From: Bullera alba
Lineage: Eukaryota; Basidiomycota; Tremellomycetes; Tremellales; Bulleraceae
Assembly (NCBI GenBank): GCA_001600095.1
Contig: BCIX01000001.1
Coordinates: 2,170,001-2,234,000, forward strand
DNA: 64,000 bases
Reading direction: 5' to 3'
The notes under the pieces were generated by a model. That model saw nothing but the letters and a program-made list of their open reading frames with translations. It searched no databases and was not told where the DNA came from. Position numbers and translations under genes: made by a program. Shown in pieces: positions 23,974-36,933 of the stretch; within the stretch, counting starts at the first letter, position 1, and each line of letters opens with the position of its first letter.

Positions 23974-25802
23974 TCACGGTCTTGACTCTAACTCCCATGA
24001 TCCGGACCACATGTTAAAGTTGAACGCCTTTGGCTCAGCTTCAATCTCCCTCCCTGTGCCTCGTAGCAGCGTGACCTCTGTCGCTGTCCCGTCCGGTTGC
24101 TTCGTTGGTACCCTGAGCTCGAAAGCGACTTGACCGGGGACGAATGGTGTCGTGAGGGTATTCATCCCTCTGCCTAACGTTCTGCGAAGGCTTTGCGGAT
24201 TGTTGAGAACCACTACTGCTTCTGGTACCCAGTTAGGCAGGATGATGACAAAGTTGAGCAAATCTTGAGCCTGCGGAGGATCAGAATCGGACTCTCGGGA
24301 TAGGTAGAAGGCCCACCCATTCTGCATGATCAGGTCGACCGACAGAGTCTTCGAGGGCGAAAGCGCTTGAAGGGTGGGTACGCCACCAACCCCACACCCT
24401 AACCTCATCCCCGGCGTCCATGTTTCCGAAGTCGAGTCCCTGCCCCTGTTTCCACTGCCCGATGAACCACTTGGCCATCTGTCGGAACGCCTCGTGAGGC
24501 ATGCCATCGGTCCAAGCCTCTGAGCCGGGCTGCGCGCCAATGACAGGAGCTATGGCGTGAGACTCGCCATAATCGTTCCAAGAGATGATCTGTATTATAT
24601 CCGGCTGAAGGCGAGGTTGCAAGTTGATCAACTGGGCGAATCTAGTAGGGAAGAGCAGATCGTCCGAACGATCTGACCGTTAGTTGAACTCCGACCTCCT
24701 GGTTGGCTCACAGATCCAATTCCTGTGTCATCAGCGATGCCCTAAATGTCAAGGTGGACCGAAGTGCTCACTTATTGAAAGCCCATTGACCCTCTGTCCC
24801 GTAGTGTGTGGAAAACAGAGGCGAGATAGCCGCCATGTAAGGCTTGCTCTGATCAATCAGCCTGGCCCCATGAAATCCACTTACGCTCTGCAAGAACGGC
24901 TCGTCTCCTTTGAGATTCGTACTACCATTCCCCATCGGCCTGCTCATGAGTATAGTGTTTTGGTTGACTACTCACCAGGCATTGTTCCATGCGTAGCATC
25001 CGTCCACGTAGGGGAGTTTCATGAAGTCGTCGGGAGGCATGAAGAAAGCCGGCATGAAGAACACCTACCAAACTTATGTCAACACCTCTATCCCTAGTCA
25101 CGTCTATCATCTCGTCGACTTACTTTCTGCCCTACCCTTCGATTCAACTGATTGAGCCAGTGCGCCCAGCCTGCCTCGCCGAAGGAGGCAGAGTGACCGC
25201 CGAAAGTGCTCAATAGTAATTTCCCGTCTTTCCGCATGTAACCGGAGTACGACATGAGCGAAACCACCTTTTCCAAAAGGGCATCACCATCTTGCGTCGA
25301 CGTAGAGGGTTGTACGTTCATGTCCAGTGAGAGGAATAGCTTGAGATTGTACTGCGATTCGGAGAGGACTCTGAATGCCGAGTGAGCTTGTCTCAGTTGC
25401 CAGTCCTCGGGCCCGAGGTTGAGCGCAAAGCCGTCCCTGCATACCCGTCAGGGTGTTCCAGACTCTGGTTTGTCCTTCCTTGATATGGTACATAGACCTA
25501 CAGCAATGTGTCTCGGGCGAGAGCGAAAGTCTGCCTCCAGTCATCTTCGGTGAATGGATAGGTATTGCCCAGCTGGACCAAGTCAATGTCCGTTTAACGT
25601 CGGAGGCGGTCCGATAACCCACCATGAAGTGTGCTACGACTAGCTTCTCTCCCATCCTCGACCCATCCTCTAGCACTACTTGGTCATTGGGGATCACTCT
25701 TCGGGACGAGGTGCGCTGTGACCATTGCGCCCGGAGCGCATTCATGATTACACCGAGAAGCAGCAAGGCCAATAACGGGCGCAGCAGAGGATGTGAGATC
25801 AT
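23974..25802 (-). CDS. Secreted GH71 alpha-1,3-glucanase (mutanase)
   Basis: Start chosen at ATG 25800-25802 because MISHPLLRPLLALLLLGVIM is a clear signal sequence or signal anchor. Mature blocks match glycoside hydrolase family 71: EKLVVAHFMVG, a DGFAL-type region, LKLFLSLDMNVQPS, GKLLLSTFGGHSASFGEAGW, VFFMPAFFMPPDDF, YVDGCYAWNNAW, and IIQIISWNDYGESHAI with the catalytic acid pair region. The apparent frame change near 24300 is an intron of about 46 bp (GTGGGC to CCGCAG with a CTGAT branch point) joining DHAEW to AQDLLNFVIILP. The C-terminal half is a beta-sandwich-like region ending AFNFNMWSGSW. It should hydrolyse alpha-1,3-glucan of the fungal wall during remodelling or separation. Confidence 0.88.
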
Positions 25803-26819
25803 CTGGCCATGATGTTGAAGGCGCGGACAGGTATGTGCCAATTGTGTAGTTTGGGGAGAGAGCGATACGACAGCGAGCAGGATGATGAACAACCTCCGAA
25901 ACTCGACCGCGACCTCGAGGCTTGTTTCATCTCCACGTGAGCAGCAGCAGCACACGGTTTCGCTTCTTCACACCACTTCACACCCTGACAGACTGACAGT
26001 GATCCAGGCCAGGAACCGGCTACAGTCGGCCGTAGATTCGGCTTCCTTAACAGGTGACTAGCTGGACAGAGCTGGACGTAGCAGGATGTAGCTTGCCCGA
26101 AGCGTCCTGTGTTCCTAACCTATGCTCACAGCTCTTCACAGCTTCCAGCTCGTGCAGCTCGGCATGGACACCTGTACACCCACTGTCCAGCCTTCACATT
26201 GTTGCATAGGCGCACGAGTGACCATATCCTCGCAGGTCGCAGAGATTACGACTGATTACGAGCCCATGTGGTCTGATCGCATGTACGGTTTCGAAACGCC
26301 GTCCAAGCCTTCGTCGTCATCCATTCTGCTCGCTGCGATCCTCGTCGCTGCTCTCGGCGTCGAGGTTAGTGACCTCCTAGATTCGGCCCGTACGCGTTTG
26401 TATTTCCGCTTGAATACAAAAGTCTCGTAAATGACCACACTCTGTGTTAATGACCCTGAACGGGGAGACTATGCGGTTTTTGATACGTGCTCGACCTTGA
26501 AATCTAATATCCCCCACACTGGTCACGCATCCCATTCACGTCCATCCTCATACACTCGGCATCGTCATGTTCAGACAGGCGCAGAGTGTGCGATAGTAAC
26601 AAGGCGACCACGACAACTGTACAGGTGGATTCCATCACATCGCCTGGCATCCCGACTAGTTCTCTCTAGACACCTTGTGCAGTGTGAACGATACCACCAT
26701 CGCACTCGCCCGTACACCCAAAACACCGCGGCCGAACGCCAAGATACCACCCAAGGACTCAAACCTACAACTCGCCCCAAAGTGTCGTTCTCTTTCACAT
26801 GCTCTAGAGTCGGACTCCG
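25803..26819. other. Divergent intergenic region
   Basis: About 1 kb between the GH71 gene and the ankyrin gene. It has repeated agctggac / ctggacgtagc units near 26050-26090. A 55-codon frame from about 26265 with a hydrophobic stretch (SILLAAILVAALGV) was noticed but not accepted. Confidence 0.4.
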
Positions 26820-29800
26820 ATGCCGTCTCTCACAAAGGCGGAGGATGTAGAGGCGAAATACGACGTGGCTCTCAATTGTGAGTGATGAAGAGCGGCCTGG
26901 AACCTCGAGACCGGGGTCGACCGGGAGCAAGGAGATCGTCGGTGCCTAGCGTGGGGGAAGTCATCTTCACATACACAACATCGCGAGTCACACACTAAGT
27001 TACTCGATCGCTGGCTGGATATGCTCGTCGGACTGGAGAACACGTGGAGAACATGCCTCTTCCCAGACCACCATGTCATACGAGTAACGCGATCATGTCT
27101 CAGCAGAGTTACTGTTCTACACCAATCTTGGTCCATTCGAGTCCGCCTTGTTCACGTTCAATGCTGACTATTCGCGTTCCTCCCCTATACTCGATGCACT
27201 CCCCACCTCGCATCTCACGCCGTGTCACCCGTCTTCGCCGGCTCACCTCCCAATCATCCTTCGACAAATCTATCGACTATCCCAACTACCCACCACCAGA
27301 TCCCAACCTGGAACTACATAGCGCCGCTGCGTCGGGCAACGTCGGTCTCGTCCACTACGCCCTCACCCATGGTCAGCCTGTCAACTCCGTTCTCCATGGC
27401 GTTCTGCCACTGCATGCCGCTTGCTCTGGAGGCAGTGTCAGCGTCGTGCGGATGTTGATAGAGAGAGGAGCGGATGTAAATGCGCCGAGGCTTCCAAGGA
27501 GGTATAGCGATAACAAGAAGAGCACTGCGCCTAGTGTCGGAGCAGCAGGTGCGTTCCATGGAGCCCTTATTGCTTGAAGCTCAGCTGATACATCTGTAGG
27601 ATCCACACCGCTCCATTTTGCCGCTGCGAATGGACACGCTCCCATAGTCCAAATTCTGCTGACATGCGGAGCAACACCCAACAAACCGGACAAGAATGGC
27701 ATGACACCCGAAGCACTCGCCGAGATCAACGGGCACACGGATGTCATCAGGGTGTTGCGAGTTTGGGAACATCTACAAATCCAAGATGGGATCATCCAAG
27801 AGGCACCACCTTCACCCGCATCCTCCTCGATCGACCGGTATGGATCGATGGGCTCGAGAAAGGACAAGGAGAGGTCGCTCAGCTTTGTCAGCAACGTGTC
27901 GACCGGAAGTCAGGGATTCAAGGTCCGGAAATCGATAGAGGGCTTCCTCAGGAGTAGATCCGGCTCAGTAGCTGCAGCGGACGTGCCGCCAGTTCCGCAA
28001 ATCATTACCAGCGAGGACGATGGACACGATCTATCATCTCCGGTCGATCTAGCTTCTCCTATATCACCATCGGCCACATCCGGAACGTCAGGTGCAGCAC
28101 TAGGCCGAGCGACCAGCGGAGCGTCTGCGGCGTCAGGCGGGCCACTCGCTCGCGTAGCCTCGACCAGCAGCAGTCAACACATCGACGACGATCCACCTAC
28201 CCCGTTAACGCCAATCACACCTGTGTCCCCGAATCACACGTACGAACCACCCTCGAGACGTCCTTCCCTACCGTCAATCTTTGAAAAGGCGGCGCATCCA
28301 GGCCAGGCCTTCAGAGCTGCTCTGCGCAAGGACAAGCCGGATCATTCGTCCCACGGCTTGTTCCGTGGTCGACTACGGTCAAATGAATCGGCAAACAGCA
28401 ATTCCAGCCCACGCAAGCACCACACCAAACACGCTCTGGCGAGTTTGTTCCGGCGGGGGAGTTCGCCTCCATCACGTAGTCCATCTCCGCCAAGAAAGAA
28501 GGAAGCGACGAAACCGCCCGAACCGGAGGAAATTGACGAGGGGATTGAACGACTCAAACGTGCCTCCTTAGACCTCGGAATGAGAGAAAGTGGGGGTTCG
28601 TCAATGTCAGACACGGGCACCTCTGCGCCTGAAGTGGAAGATGTCGTTCAAGTCAGACAGCCACCCGCTTCTGCTCCCGCCATCAAGACTACATTCTTCG
28701 ATACCGATCCTACTCGAATACCACTGCCATCCTCCCCCGCGCCAAGTATACACAACTTCAGCCGTCCCGTCACCAGGCCAAGACAGGGCAGCGAGGTCAT
28801 TGCTCCCAGTCCCTTATCGAACGAATGGGCCAACAACTCTTCCGATTCGGACTCGCCCTCCACACGCGGCGGTATACGGAGATCGAAGACTGAAATCATC
28901 AAGTCTGGCGCTGGAGTCCGATATGGATCCTTCAGCTCATTGGGTTATGGCAATTCTCCAAGGACGAGACCGACTAGTCCACTGGTGCAAAATACAGGAG
29001 AAATGTACAAGAATCGATCGGTCACGATGCCAATTCCCCCTCTTCGTACCTTGAGCCAAACTCGCAATATCACCGGTCTCCCACCACTGAGAATCACAAC
29101 GAGCTCGCCTTCGTCTCCGCCTAGATCACCGCAGACCAGCCCCAACAGGACGTCACGCAGTTGGGCAGAGGCGATGCGTTTGAGAAAATTCACGTCTTCG
29201 TCTCGACGAACGCCGCCGAAAGAGCCGACGTTCATGGTACTGCCCCCAACACAGGTCGACCACTCCACAGACGAGGACACGGAGCAGGAGGAGGAGTATC
29301 ATGATGCGGAGGATCTGGATGAATTGCCCCAAGTCGAAGCGCTCACGATGGACACTCCGGTCATGGAAACGACAATCGCAGCAGAGACGCCTGCATCTGT
29401 GCCAGTCGACAGCGAGGTCATCGACGCCCAGGATGGGACAGACGCGATGGAGTCGCCGGAACTTGACAAAACGTCTCTCGACACCGAAAGAGGGGACAAC
29501 AACAGGGAAGAAAAGGCCGTCGAGCTCCCAGCCGCTCCTGAAACCCCGGTCGAGACACCTGCGGCTTCGAATCCACCGACTCCACCTCGAGTGACGACAG
29601 GCAAGGGATCGATCTTTGTCGAAATGATAGAGTCGCCAAATACCACTTCGCAAGGTCGATATCGCGGTGCCTCTGTCGGTTCAGTCTCGGCAACAACCGA
29701 GTCGTCTCGCATCAGCACCCCACCCGGCTCGTCATTACGTATGAGTTTGATCAACTCCGACGAGGACCACCCCGCATACGGCCCGAAGGCCATGGCAGAG

Positions 29801-31252
29801 AGGAAGAAGCTGGCACAGTATGCCCAAATGGGCAAAGCGGTCGAAGGGCGTGATAGGGGCAAGAGTATCTCTTCCACATCTTCGTCAGCTAGCGGGATGG
29901 CGTTTTCTTACGGTGGCCAACCCTCATCACCGAGCGCCTCCCTCACTCCGCCATCAACGCTATCCCTTCATGTCGGAGGCTTCCCGCCAGTCCCGGAGCA
30001 CCCGGAGAACGAACCGACCTCGATTATCCCACACCCGACGCCACGACGCAAAGTCTCCTCGAGGGCCGAAGCCCGACACCTCGTCAAGCAAGCCGAGAAG
30101 GATATCCTCAAGATGGCTTCTCAGTTGCCAGACTCTGCGGACTCGTCTCGAGACCTGGCTGCTCAACTAGCAGCGTATGGTGACAATCACGCGATAGAAG
30201 CCGAGTTTGCGGAACGAGATCGAGAGAGGGAGCTAAGAGTCAGAAGACCGTCTGGAAGTGAACTCTCCTCGGACGACTGGTTCTCTGCCCAGAGCGACGG
30301 TAGTAGCGCCATGGACGGTGGCCCTCACAGACTTGGCATGTCAGCTGTGGACACGGGGTCGATGCTGGACGGAAGGGGTAAAGGAAAGTCGAGCAAAAAG
30401 GGTGAGTCGAGGCGTTTCCGGCCCTCTGTGGTGGGGAGTTGGGAATGAAGCTGACCTCTCTCAGGTCGATCTGTCTCTGGACCTAACAGCTACACGCCGT
30501 CCAATTTACGGCCGGTCGACGCGCCGAAGTCTTCTGTCCCATCCATCAATTCGATCTACGATAAACGTGCTGCGGCATATAGAGATCGGATGGCCGCTCT
30601 GACTGCTGTACCGCCTTCTCTCGCTCCCTCCTCGACGTCGAGGTCATACCTCTCTCACATGCCGGGCCGTCGAACAACTACGCCCAGCTCTGAGAATTGG
30701 ATGAACCGGCAGTCGATGATCGGCACGCCCACGGAGCTCGATATGGTCCGTGGTGTCCGATCGACTTCGGGCGGTGAAGGTCGACATGGTGCAATGTCCC
30801 GCGCGTCGAGCATCACACCTTCCATGTCAATGTCAATGGTGTCCACTTCGCAGCATCGTCAACGGCGGGTCACTAACGGAGGCACCAGCGTCGCCATGGG
30901 TCAAATTGGATCCTCGTCTTCTTCGACAATGGGTCCCCCGGCACCCATTGCAGACGTCATTTCGGCTCGATACGCGGGTATAATGTCGCCTCCGCCAAAC
31001 GTGCCACAACCGCCACCCCTGCCCACCAATTCGCCATACATCTCAATCTTCCACAATCGGTACAGCGGCAACCCGCACGATGGGGACGATTCAGACGACG
31101 ACGAACAGGCCCCAGCGCAGTTCACAGTCGTGGAGAACGATTGGCGGAAGGATAAAGGCCCCGGAGGTGAGGGTACCGGTGGAGAATTCGAACGCAAGGG
31201 CAAATGGGGCACTTTCAAGGGTGCCATGAGCCATATCGGCAGGAGCAAGTGA
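26820..31252 (+). CDS. Ankyrin-repeat protein with long disordered tail
   Basis: The body is certain: LELHSAAASGNVGLVHYAL, VNSVLHGVLPLHAACSGGS and TPLHFAAANGHAPIVQILL form about four ankyrin repeats (27300-27770). A Ser/Pro-rich disordered region of about 1,000 residues with SPxR and TPP sites follows, then IYDKRAAAYRDRMAAL near 30550 and the end GAMSHIGRSK at 31252. Introns are at about 27550-27598 and 30403-30464. The 5' end is less sure. An exon at 26820-26877 (MPSLTKAEDVEAKYDVALN) with a GTGAGT donor joins in frame only to an acceptor at 26998-26999. The alternative is a start at ATG 27095. Ankyrin repeats bind proteins; the Ser/Pro tail suggests heavy phosphorylation. No enzymatic domain is seen. 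Confidence 0.8.
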
Positions 31253-31627
31253 TCAAGAGGGGAAATACGACTTGAGTGATGAGAGCTGGAAAGGTCGATC
31301 GGGACCGAATCGAGGGGGGAAATATTGTATTGACACAGAGGGGGAGAGGAATCTTGTACGCAATCTTGCTTGTTGGAATCTCTAGCAAAACACGGGTTGT
31401 ATCGTAGTCAATCTTGGATCAATAATTCGAGCATATATAAAGGAAATGAACCAGTCGCAGTGAACAGTCAGTTGTCCAGGACCCAATAGATCGGTATCAT
31501 CGCAATGTCAGAATTTCAGCGATAGGAGCGCAATACGGGCCGCAGGGCTCTATCTTTCATAACATCATGCATCATCGACTGGACACTGTCGTGGACATGC
31601 TGTTGTTGCGATTGTGTACTCGAAGTA
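31253..31627. other. Convergent 3' region
   Basis: Contains the 3' ends of the ankyrin gene and RPN5. AT-rich segments (gcatatataaagg near 31431; aataattcgagc near 31420) may take part in polyadenylation. No gene seen. Confidence 0.4.
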
Positions 31628-33697
31628 CTATGCCTTGACCTTCTTTCCCGTCGTGGCCTGGTGCATCGCATACTCCTACAAGCCGTAGTTAGCTCACAAG
31701 TCTACGTCAAGGGTATATCAGCGCACTCACTTTTGACACCAGGTGACTCGTCTTCTCTATCAGACTCAACATCTTGCCCACGTCCTCGCTCCATCCATTC
31801 AGGGTCTGCGGGACGCCCTTCTTCTGCTTGAACGTCACAATCCCAGCAGGACGGTCGATCCGGGCGTAGATTGTCTTGTCTGTGACGAGTTTGCAGAGTG
31901 TCCTCTCAGTCGCGGCGGAGGGAAGGTCCAGCAGTTCTGTCAATCGCGTCATGGTGACTCGGGAGTAGTACTCGGCAATGACACGCAGGTTCTATCGATT
32001 AAGGTCAGCCATCGATCATTGAATGATACGAACTCGGAGTATCACTCACGTGCTCGATGACTCGTTTGTGCAGTTCCTCCCATCTCGCGTCTCCGGGGTT
32101 CTCAAGCTCTTCCGCCTTTTTGCCCTCTGCTTTCGAGCCAGTCTTCTTGCCCAACTGCGACCCCGAAGCAAAGACAGGTGATTGTCGCAAGGTTTGGCCA
32201 TACAGCGACTCGATACCAGGCCATCGCATCAGCTCTTTCGTGACGAAGCATTTAACGAGGTCGCTGAGGTGACAGTTAGTAAGAGCTCGAACCGTATCGA
32301 AAGATTCTCACTAGTATATTGGCGATCTTTGCAGCGCCGGGTTGGCAAAGAGCTTGTGCAGCATATCCGATTGCTCATTGTTGTATGTCGCCAGCGTCAC
32401 GTAGATCATGATGTTCTCGATAACCTAGAGAAGGGTGTTAGCTGTGAGTCTATGACATTGACAGAGGTCGCAACTCACGTTGATCTCTCGACCCTCGTCC
32501 TTCTTGACCTCCTCGGTGTCCCAGACCTCCTGGTAGGCACTGCAGGCTTCCAAGTATGCGTCGTCCTGCAAAGCCAGCTGAACCATGAGATCGTAATAGC
32601 GCAGCTTCATGTCCTATCGAGTGAGGTCAGCACGTTGGACCATGAGTGAGAGATCGCGGCACTTACTGCACTCTCGGCCTCTTTCAAGTACACTCTATTT
32701 ATCTTTCTCGACCCCACTCTAACTTTGTTCCAGTTTCCTCTCAAACTCTCCAGTCGCATCTGTTCCAGGATGCTATTATTCGTGAGTAGAGCTCTTTGAC
32801 GATGAGATTAGCATAGCTCACAACTCGGTCTTCTCCCTCTTGTCCATGCTGCTGTACGTCTCGACTTGAATATCCGACATGAGATCGGCAGCGGCTTCGA
32901 GGTGATCACGCTTGGTGACTGGCTCTGGTTTGGGTGCGTCCTTCTCCCCCGCCTTGGCAGCCGTGGGTAGTTTAGACGTCGACGCTACGTACTGTCAGCA
33001 ATAGATCTCCCCTGCACTCCTTACACTTACAAGAGGCTTCCGGAGCTGACTCGGCTAATGTCTCGTGATGGCTGGCCAACATTACCGTCAATCTTGCCCT
33101 TGCTAGCTCAAGGTAGATCTAGAAGGAATGTCAGTATCGAAGACCTAGTCTAAAGCTTGCAATATTGTCACTCACTTTGCCCTCCGTAATATCTCTCAAT
33201 GTCTGGACGAGCTCCAACCATCTGTCCTTTCCCTTGCCATACTCCCCAGCGTCCTTCTTCCGCCTGAGCTCGGGCAGCCAAGTCATGGCCTCGTCTACCA
33301 TCCTCGTGACGGCCTCCTTCAGCTGTCCATGCTTCTTCGACAGGAGGGTGAGCTGTGTGTTGAGCTGATCGAGGTCGTTTGCTTGGTAGCAGAGCTTGGT
33401 GAGGAGGACTAGTAAGATGGCAGTAGAGCTCATATCGGCGGCCTGATCGTATCACAGATCAGCTTGTCCCGGCCAAACGAAGAGGAGGTAGCTGGACTCA
33501 CATTTCGGGTCTGCTTCTCCAAGGCGGAGATCTTGTCGACAGCATCGGAAAGCTTGCCAGCCTACGAAGGTGTCAGGGGCGTTTATCGCAGATGAATCTG
33601 GATATGAACACACCTTGGCCAACTCCTCAGCTTCCGTCTGCAACGACTTGACCTCGGTCGTGTAGTCTCTCTCCTGTTTCCTCTGATTCAGCGACAT
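31628..33697 (-). CDS. RPN5: 26S proteasome regulatory subunit Rpn5 (PSMD12)
   Basis: About ten exons from ATG 33695-33697 to TAG 31628-31630, near 480 residues. The N-terminal helices read SLNQRKQERDYTTEVKSLQ and ILVLLTKLCYQANDLDQLN; the middle has DMKLRYYDLMVQLALQDDAY and VIENIMIYVTLATYNNEQSD. The PCI domain ends with NLRVIAEYYSRVTMTRLTEL, LCKLVTDKTIYARIDRPAGI, and the C-terminal helix VGKMLSLIEKTSHLVSKEY. This matches Rpn5 of the proteasome lid, a scaffold that also contacts the deubiquitinase Rpn11. An insertion of about 40 charged residues (SSTSKLPTAAKAGEKD and on) sits between helical repeats. Divergent from the mitochondrial ribosomal gene at 33993, with 295 bp between starts. Confidence 0.93.
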
Positions 33698-33992
33698 GGT
33701 GTGTGGTGTTGAGCAGCTTGTACAGTCGGGCAGTGATCAAGATGCTTGCCTATAGATGGGTGAACGTTGAACGCGCCAGCGGAGGATGGAACGCCATGAC
33801 GGTGGAATGGGACCACGTGGTAATTTCCACCACCCTGTTGACTTGACTCTTTTTCCACCAATTTATCCCAGAAAGTCAGTGGTCTCGAGAGGTCTCGAGG
33901 TGTTCGAGACTGCCCGAGATTGAGCTTGAACAGCACACAGACTTCGCTTGACTTGACCTGAGTAGCTCCGGACTACCAGCCCGCCTCGGAAG

Positions 33993-35092
33993 ATGCGTAG
34001 AATACCGACCCAAGTGCACGAAAACGTGTCCCGATTGCTAGCGGCCGGAATCACAAAGACCCCTCCGGCATGGTACCTCCCCGTCGTAACGAATCCGCCT
34101 CCGGCTCTCCCACCACTCCGAGCCCGCGATCGTGGACAACTCGCTAGATCAGGAGGATCGCCATATAGAGGACCAGAATCGTCGCCCAGGCCTATAAAGT
34201 ACATGGAGGACAAGATCAGGAGGCAGTTCTTTGCCGATTTCCCATTCGAGGCGTTCCGGCCAACGAGTTTGATTGAGATGACAAGATCCGGCGAGCCTGA
34301 TCCAACGATACCAGAAGGCGAAGAGTGGCAGACATTGGAACAGAGAGGTGCTTATCCCACAGTAGAGGAGTGAGTCATGTTACAGGCGAGAGATTGCTTG
34401 TTTCCCTTACGGGGTCCAGGCGTCTGGGAGGTTGCAAGGGAGTATGGATGACTGACTTGAACTTAGCGTGCTTGACTTCACAATCACGCTTCGTGGTCGT
34501 CAATCCGTAGTGAACGGTGTCAAACAGAGGAGAATCCCGCTATCAGCAGCATATGTCGAGGCGACTCAGCAGTTTGTCAAGCTCAGAGCGAATCACGAAA
34601 TGGCAACGATGGCGGCGGAATTAGAGGCTAGACATTACGGAGCGACCTTTAACAAGACTCCATTTGTGAGTGCCCCTCGACTTGCCAAGAGGATTCCAGG
34701 GACGTGACTGACAAATGCTGCAGGAACGAGCTATTGCAAAAGAGGACTACGCGCTGAATCAACATCTTGATGCCGATAAAGGCCTGCCTCAGGCTAGACG
34801 AGTCAAATACAAGAAACCCAAAGAATGGGTGGCATCGATCCCCGATGGTGCGATTCACGAGGAGAAATGGAGTAAAGGATCGAGCTATGTCAAGCAATGG
34901 CGGAGACCACTCCAACCAGGAGAGACACGACCTAGCAATGTTTCCCTCGGCAGTGCTTTCGCGCAGGGCACCACTACGCATATCGGAGTCGAGACGACAT
35001 CGAGTCCCGCGGAACAGGACACGGCCGACGATACCTTGGAGGACGTGGACGACTTGGAGTTCCTGCGTAGGGCAGTCCGTGTTGAACGGTAG
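33993..35092 (+). CDS. RSM25: Mitochondrial small-subunit ribosomal protein mS23 (Rsm25)
   Basis: Three exons from ATG 33993 to TAG at 35090-35092, about 320 residues. The start MRRIPTQVHENVSRLLAAGI and AWYLPVVTNPPP match the conserved Rsm25/mS23 N-terminus that packs on the mitoribosomal small subunit. It continues IRRQFFADFPFEAFRP, SLIEMTRS and, after the first intron, DFTITLRGRQSVVNGVKQ. Then come HYGATFNKTPF and an intron, and a family-like stretch EDYALNQHLDADKGL. The acidic C-terminal tail is variable. Its stop lies only 56 bp from the stop of the dienoyl-CoA isomerase gene, tail to tail. Confidence 0.88.
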
Positions 35093-35148
35093 TCCCTGCA
35101 TGTATTGTGTAACACGGCATTCTATCTCACCGGTGGATCTCTTCAAAA

Positions 35149-36438
35149 TCAAAGCTTGGAATCCCGCTTCTTTGGAAGAGGGATGAGGGGCTCAAACTTT
35201 GCCTTTTGCTTCGACAACGCTGCCTTCATGGCATTCACAGTGTCCTGTACAGAGTCAGTGGGATCAATCTCGAAGCCGCCGACATACCGAAGACTGGAGC
35301 ATAGACCTGCATGGCCATCAGCTTTGCCCTCCCTCCGAACAAAACATCACTCACATATTCCACGCTGCGGTGTAATCTAAACCCTCCTGCACACTGACAG
35401 TGTCAGCTATGCTCATGTGCTGAGACGCTCACGTATGATCTCTTGCGTCTAGCAATCGAAGTCAGCTGCGACCTTTCGCAAACAATCTGCTTCGCTCACG
35501 ATTCAGTAGGTGTTTCGTACTCATCACGGCAATCGGGCTCTTCTCAGCGATGACCTTGGCGAGGTCCACCGCAGCGGCTGAGCAGTTCAATCAACATCGT
35601 CACAGCTGAAGCTTGTGATAGTGATCCACCTATGACCTCCTTCCGACCGCCCTGGACGACATGACTGACAAAGCCAATCTCTTTGGCTTCCCCGGCGCCA
35701 AACTTCCTAGCCGTCAAAGCCAACTCTCTCGCCAGTGAGTCGTTTCCTATTATCTTGGGGAATCGCTGCAGAGTCCCTATATCCGCCGCCAGTCCCACAT
35801 TCACCTCCTACCGCAGTCTTTGAGCAAAGTTGCTAGCCCTGGTTATCGACGATGTACTCACAGCTATGCTGAATACGGCATCAGAAGATGCTAGCCTAAT
35901 ATCACATGACGATGCAATGTCGATCGCTAGGCCCATACAGATTCCGTTCAAAGCCGCAATCACTGGCTGGGTGCAGTTTGCCAGTGAAGAGATGGCAGCT
36001 TGGAAATCGATTACATGGCGATGGAGTCCAATGGCTTTTCGAGCCGGGTCCAGGTCGCCTCCTGCGGTAAGGGTACTATCTGTCACTGCAACATCATTCA
36101 GTATGTATCATTTCTAGGAGATTCTGTACGTACGATCCAGTCCTGCGGTGTACAGCTTGTCCAGGCTGGAAGCGTAGACGACGACCCGGACACTTGCATC
36201 TCGGGACACCCTTTGCAGTATGTGCTGCAACTCGAGCCACATGCTAGATACACGTGAGCTCGGAACTCGTTGATACGTTCTCAACATAACTCACTCGTCG
36301 TTGAAGGCGTTGACGGGTGGTCTACTCATCAGCGTTGTTACTCAGATCGCTGGCTCACCGGTTCATCACCAGAAGGCACACTCCCGGACTGGGCTCCGTC
36401 ACCACATGATATTTTCCAGAAAGGCTCTTGGTGTCCAT
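35149..36438 (-). CDS. Delta(3,5)-Delta(2,4)-dienoyl-CoA isomerase, peroxisomal (enoyl-CoA hydratase family)
   Basis: Exons joined from ATG 36436-36438 give a crotonase-fold protein of about 290 residues. Seen in order: VCLLVMNRPPVNAFND, VVVYASSLDKLYTAGLD, VIDFQAAISSLANCTQPV, IAALNGICMGLAIDIASSCD (oxyanion-hole block), then EVNVGLAADIGTLQRFPK with the Asp-rich segment typical of dienoyl-CoA isomerases (ECH1/Dci1) instead of the hydratase Glu pair. The C-terminus is KKRDSKL, a perfect PTS1 peroxisomal signal. It should shift double bonds of polyunsaturated acyl-CoAs so that beta-oxidation can proceed. The choice of isomerase over hydratase rests on the ADIGTLQR block. Confidence 0.88.
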
Positions 36439-36933
36439 CTCGCTCCGAGTGTGCTCAACTACGTCGTGTGTCAAGCAAGTAGGGTCCCCGAGATTATCGC
36501 TGAGGTACGATGCAGCTCGCAAAGTCTACCAGCGCCAACTTGCATCTGCGTTTGTCTCGGCAGACCGGGTAAGTGGACGACCTGACCGGCCGGGCGAGGA
36601 TGTCAGCCAGTCGGCGATCGCCGCCAATATGCGAAACGCGTGTCAGATCAAGCTAGGTTGTGTCATGTGTCAGAGACATTGACCAGCGACAGGTTCAAGA
36701 ACAGCATCAACATCCATTCCGGGCTCAAGCAGTCAACAGAGTCGCGTCGAGGACGTATACACGTAGCGCTAGAAGACAGATACCAACTCTGATCGATATA
36801 CTCACCGTAGCTTTGGCACGCGCGCTATACATACGCATCTCTGGCTCAACTCGGTATAACTGTTCACTTCGGCAATCGCTCGCCCTCCTCCCCTTCATAG
36901 ATACCTTAGGAGCTGTTGGAGGCTTGACTCGGA
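36439..36933. other. Divergent promoter region
   Basis: About 0.5 kb between the isomerase gene (minus) and LIS1 (plus). No gene or strong motif recognised. Confidence 0.4.

Noticed and set aside
24240..24400. Apparent frameshift in the GH71 glucanase.
   Set aside because: A 46-bp intron with a CTGAT branch point joins DHAEW to AQDLLNF in frame, which fits the family.
26265..26430. Short frame with a hydrophobic stretch that could be a signal anchor.
   Set aside because: Only 55 codons, no neighbouring exon found, and it lies in a promoter region.
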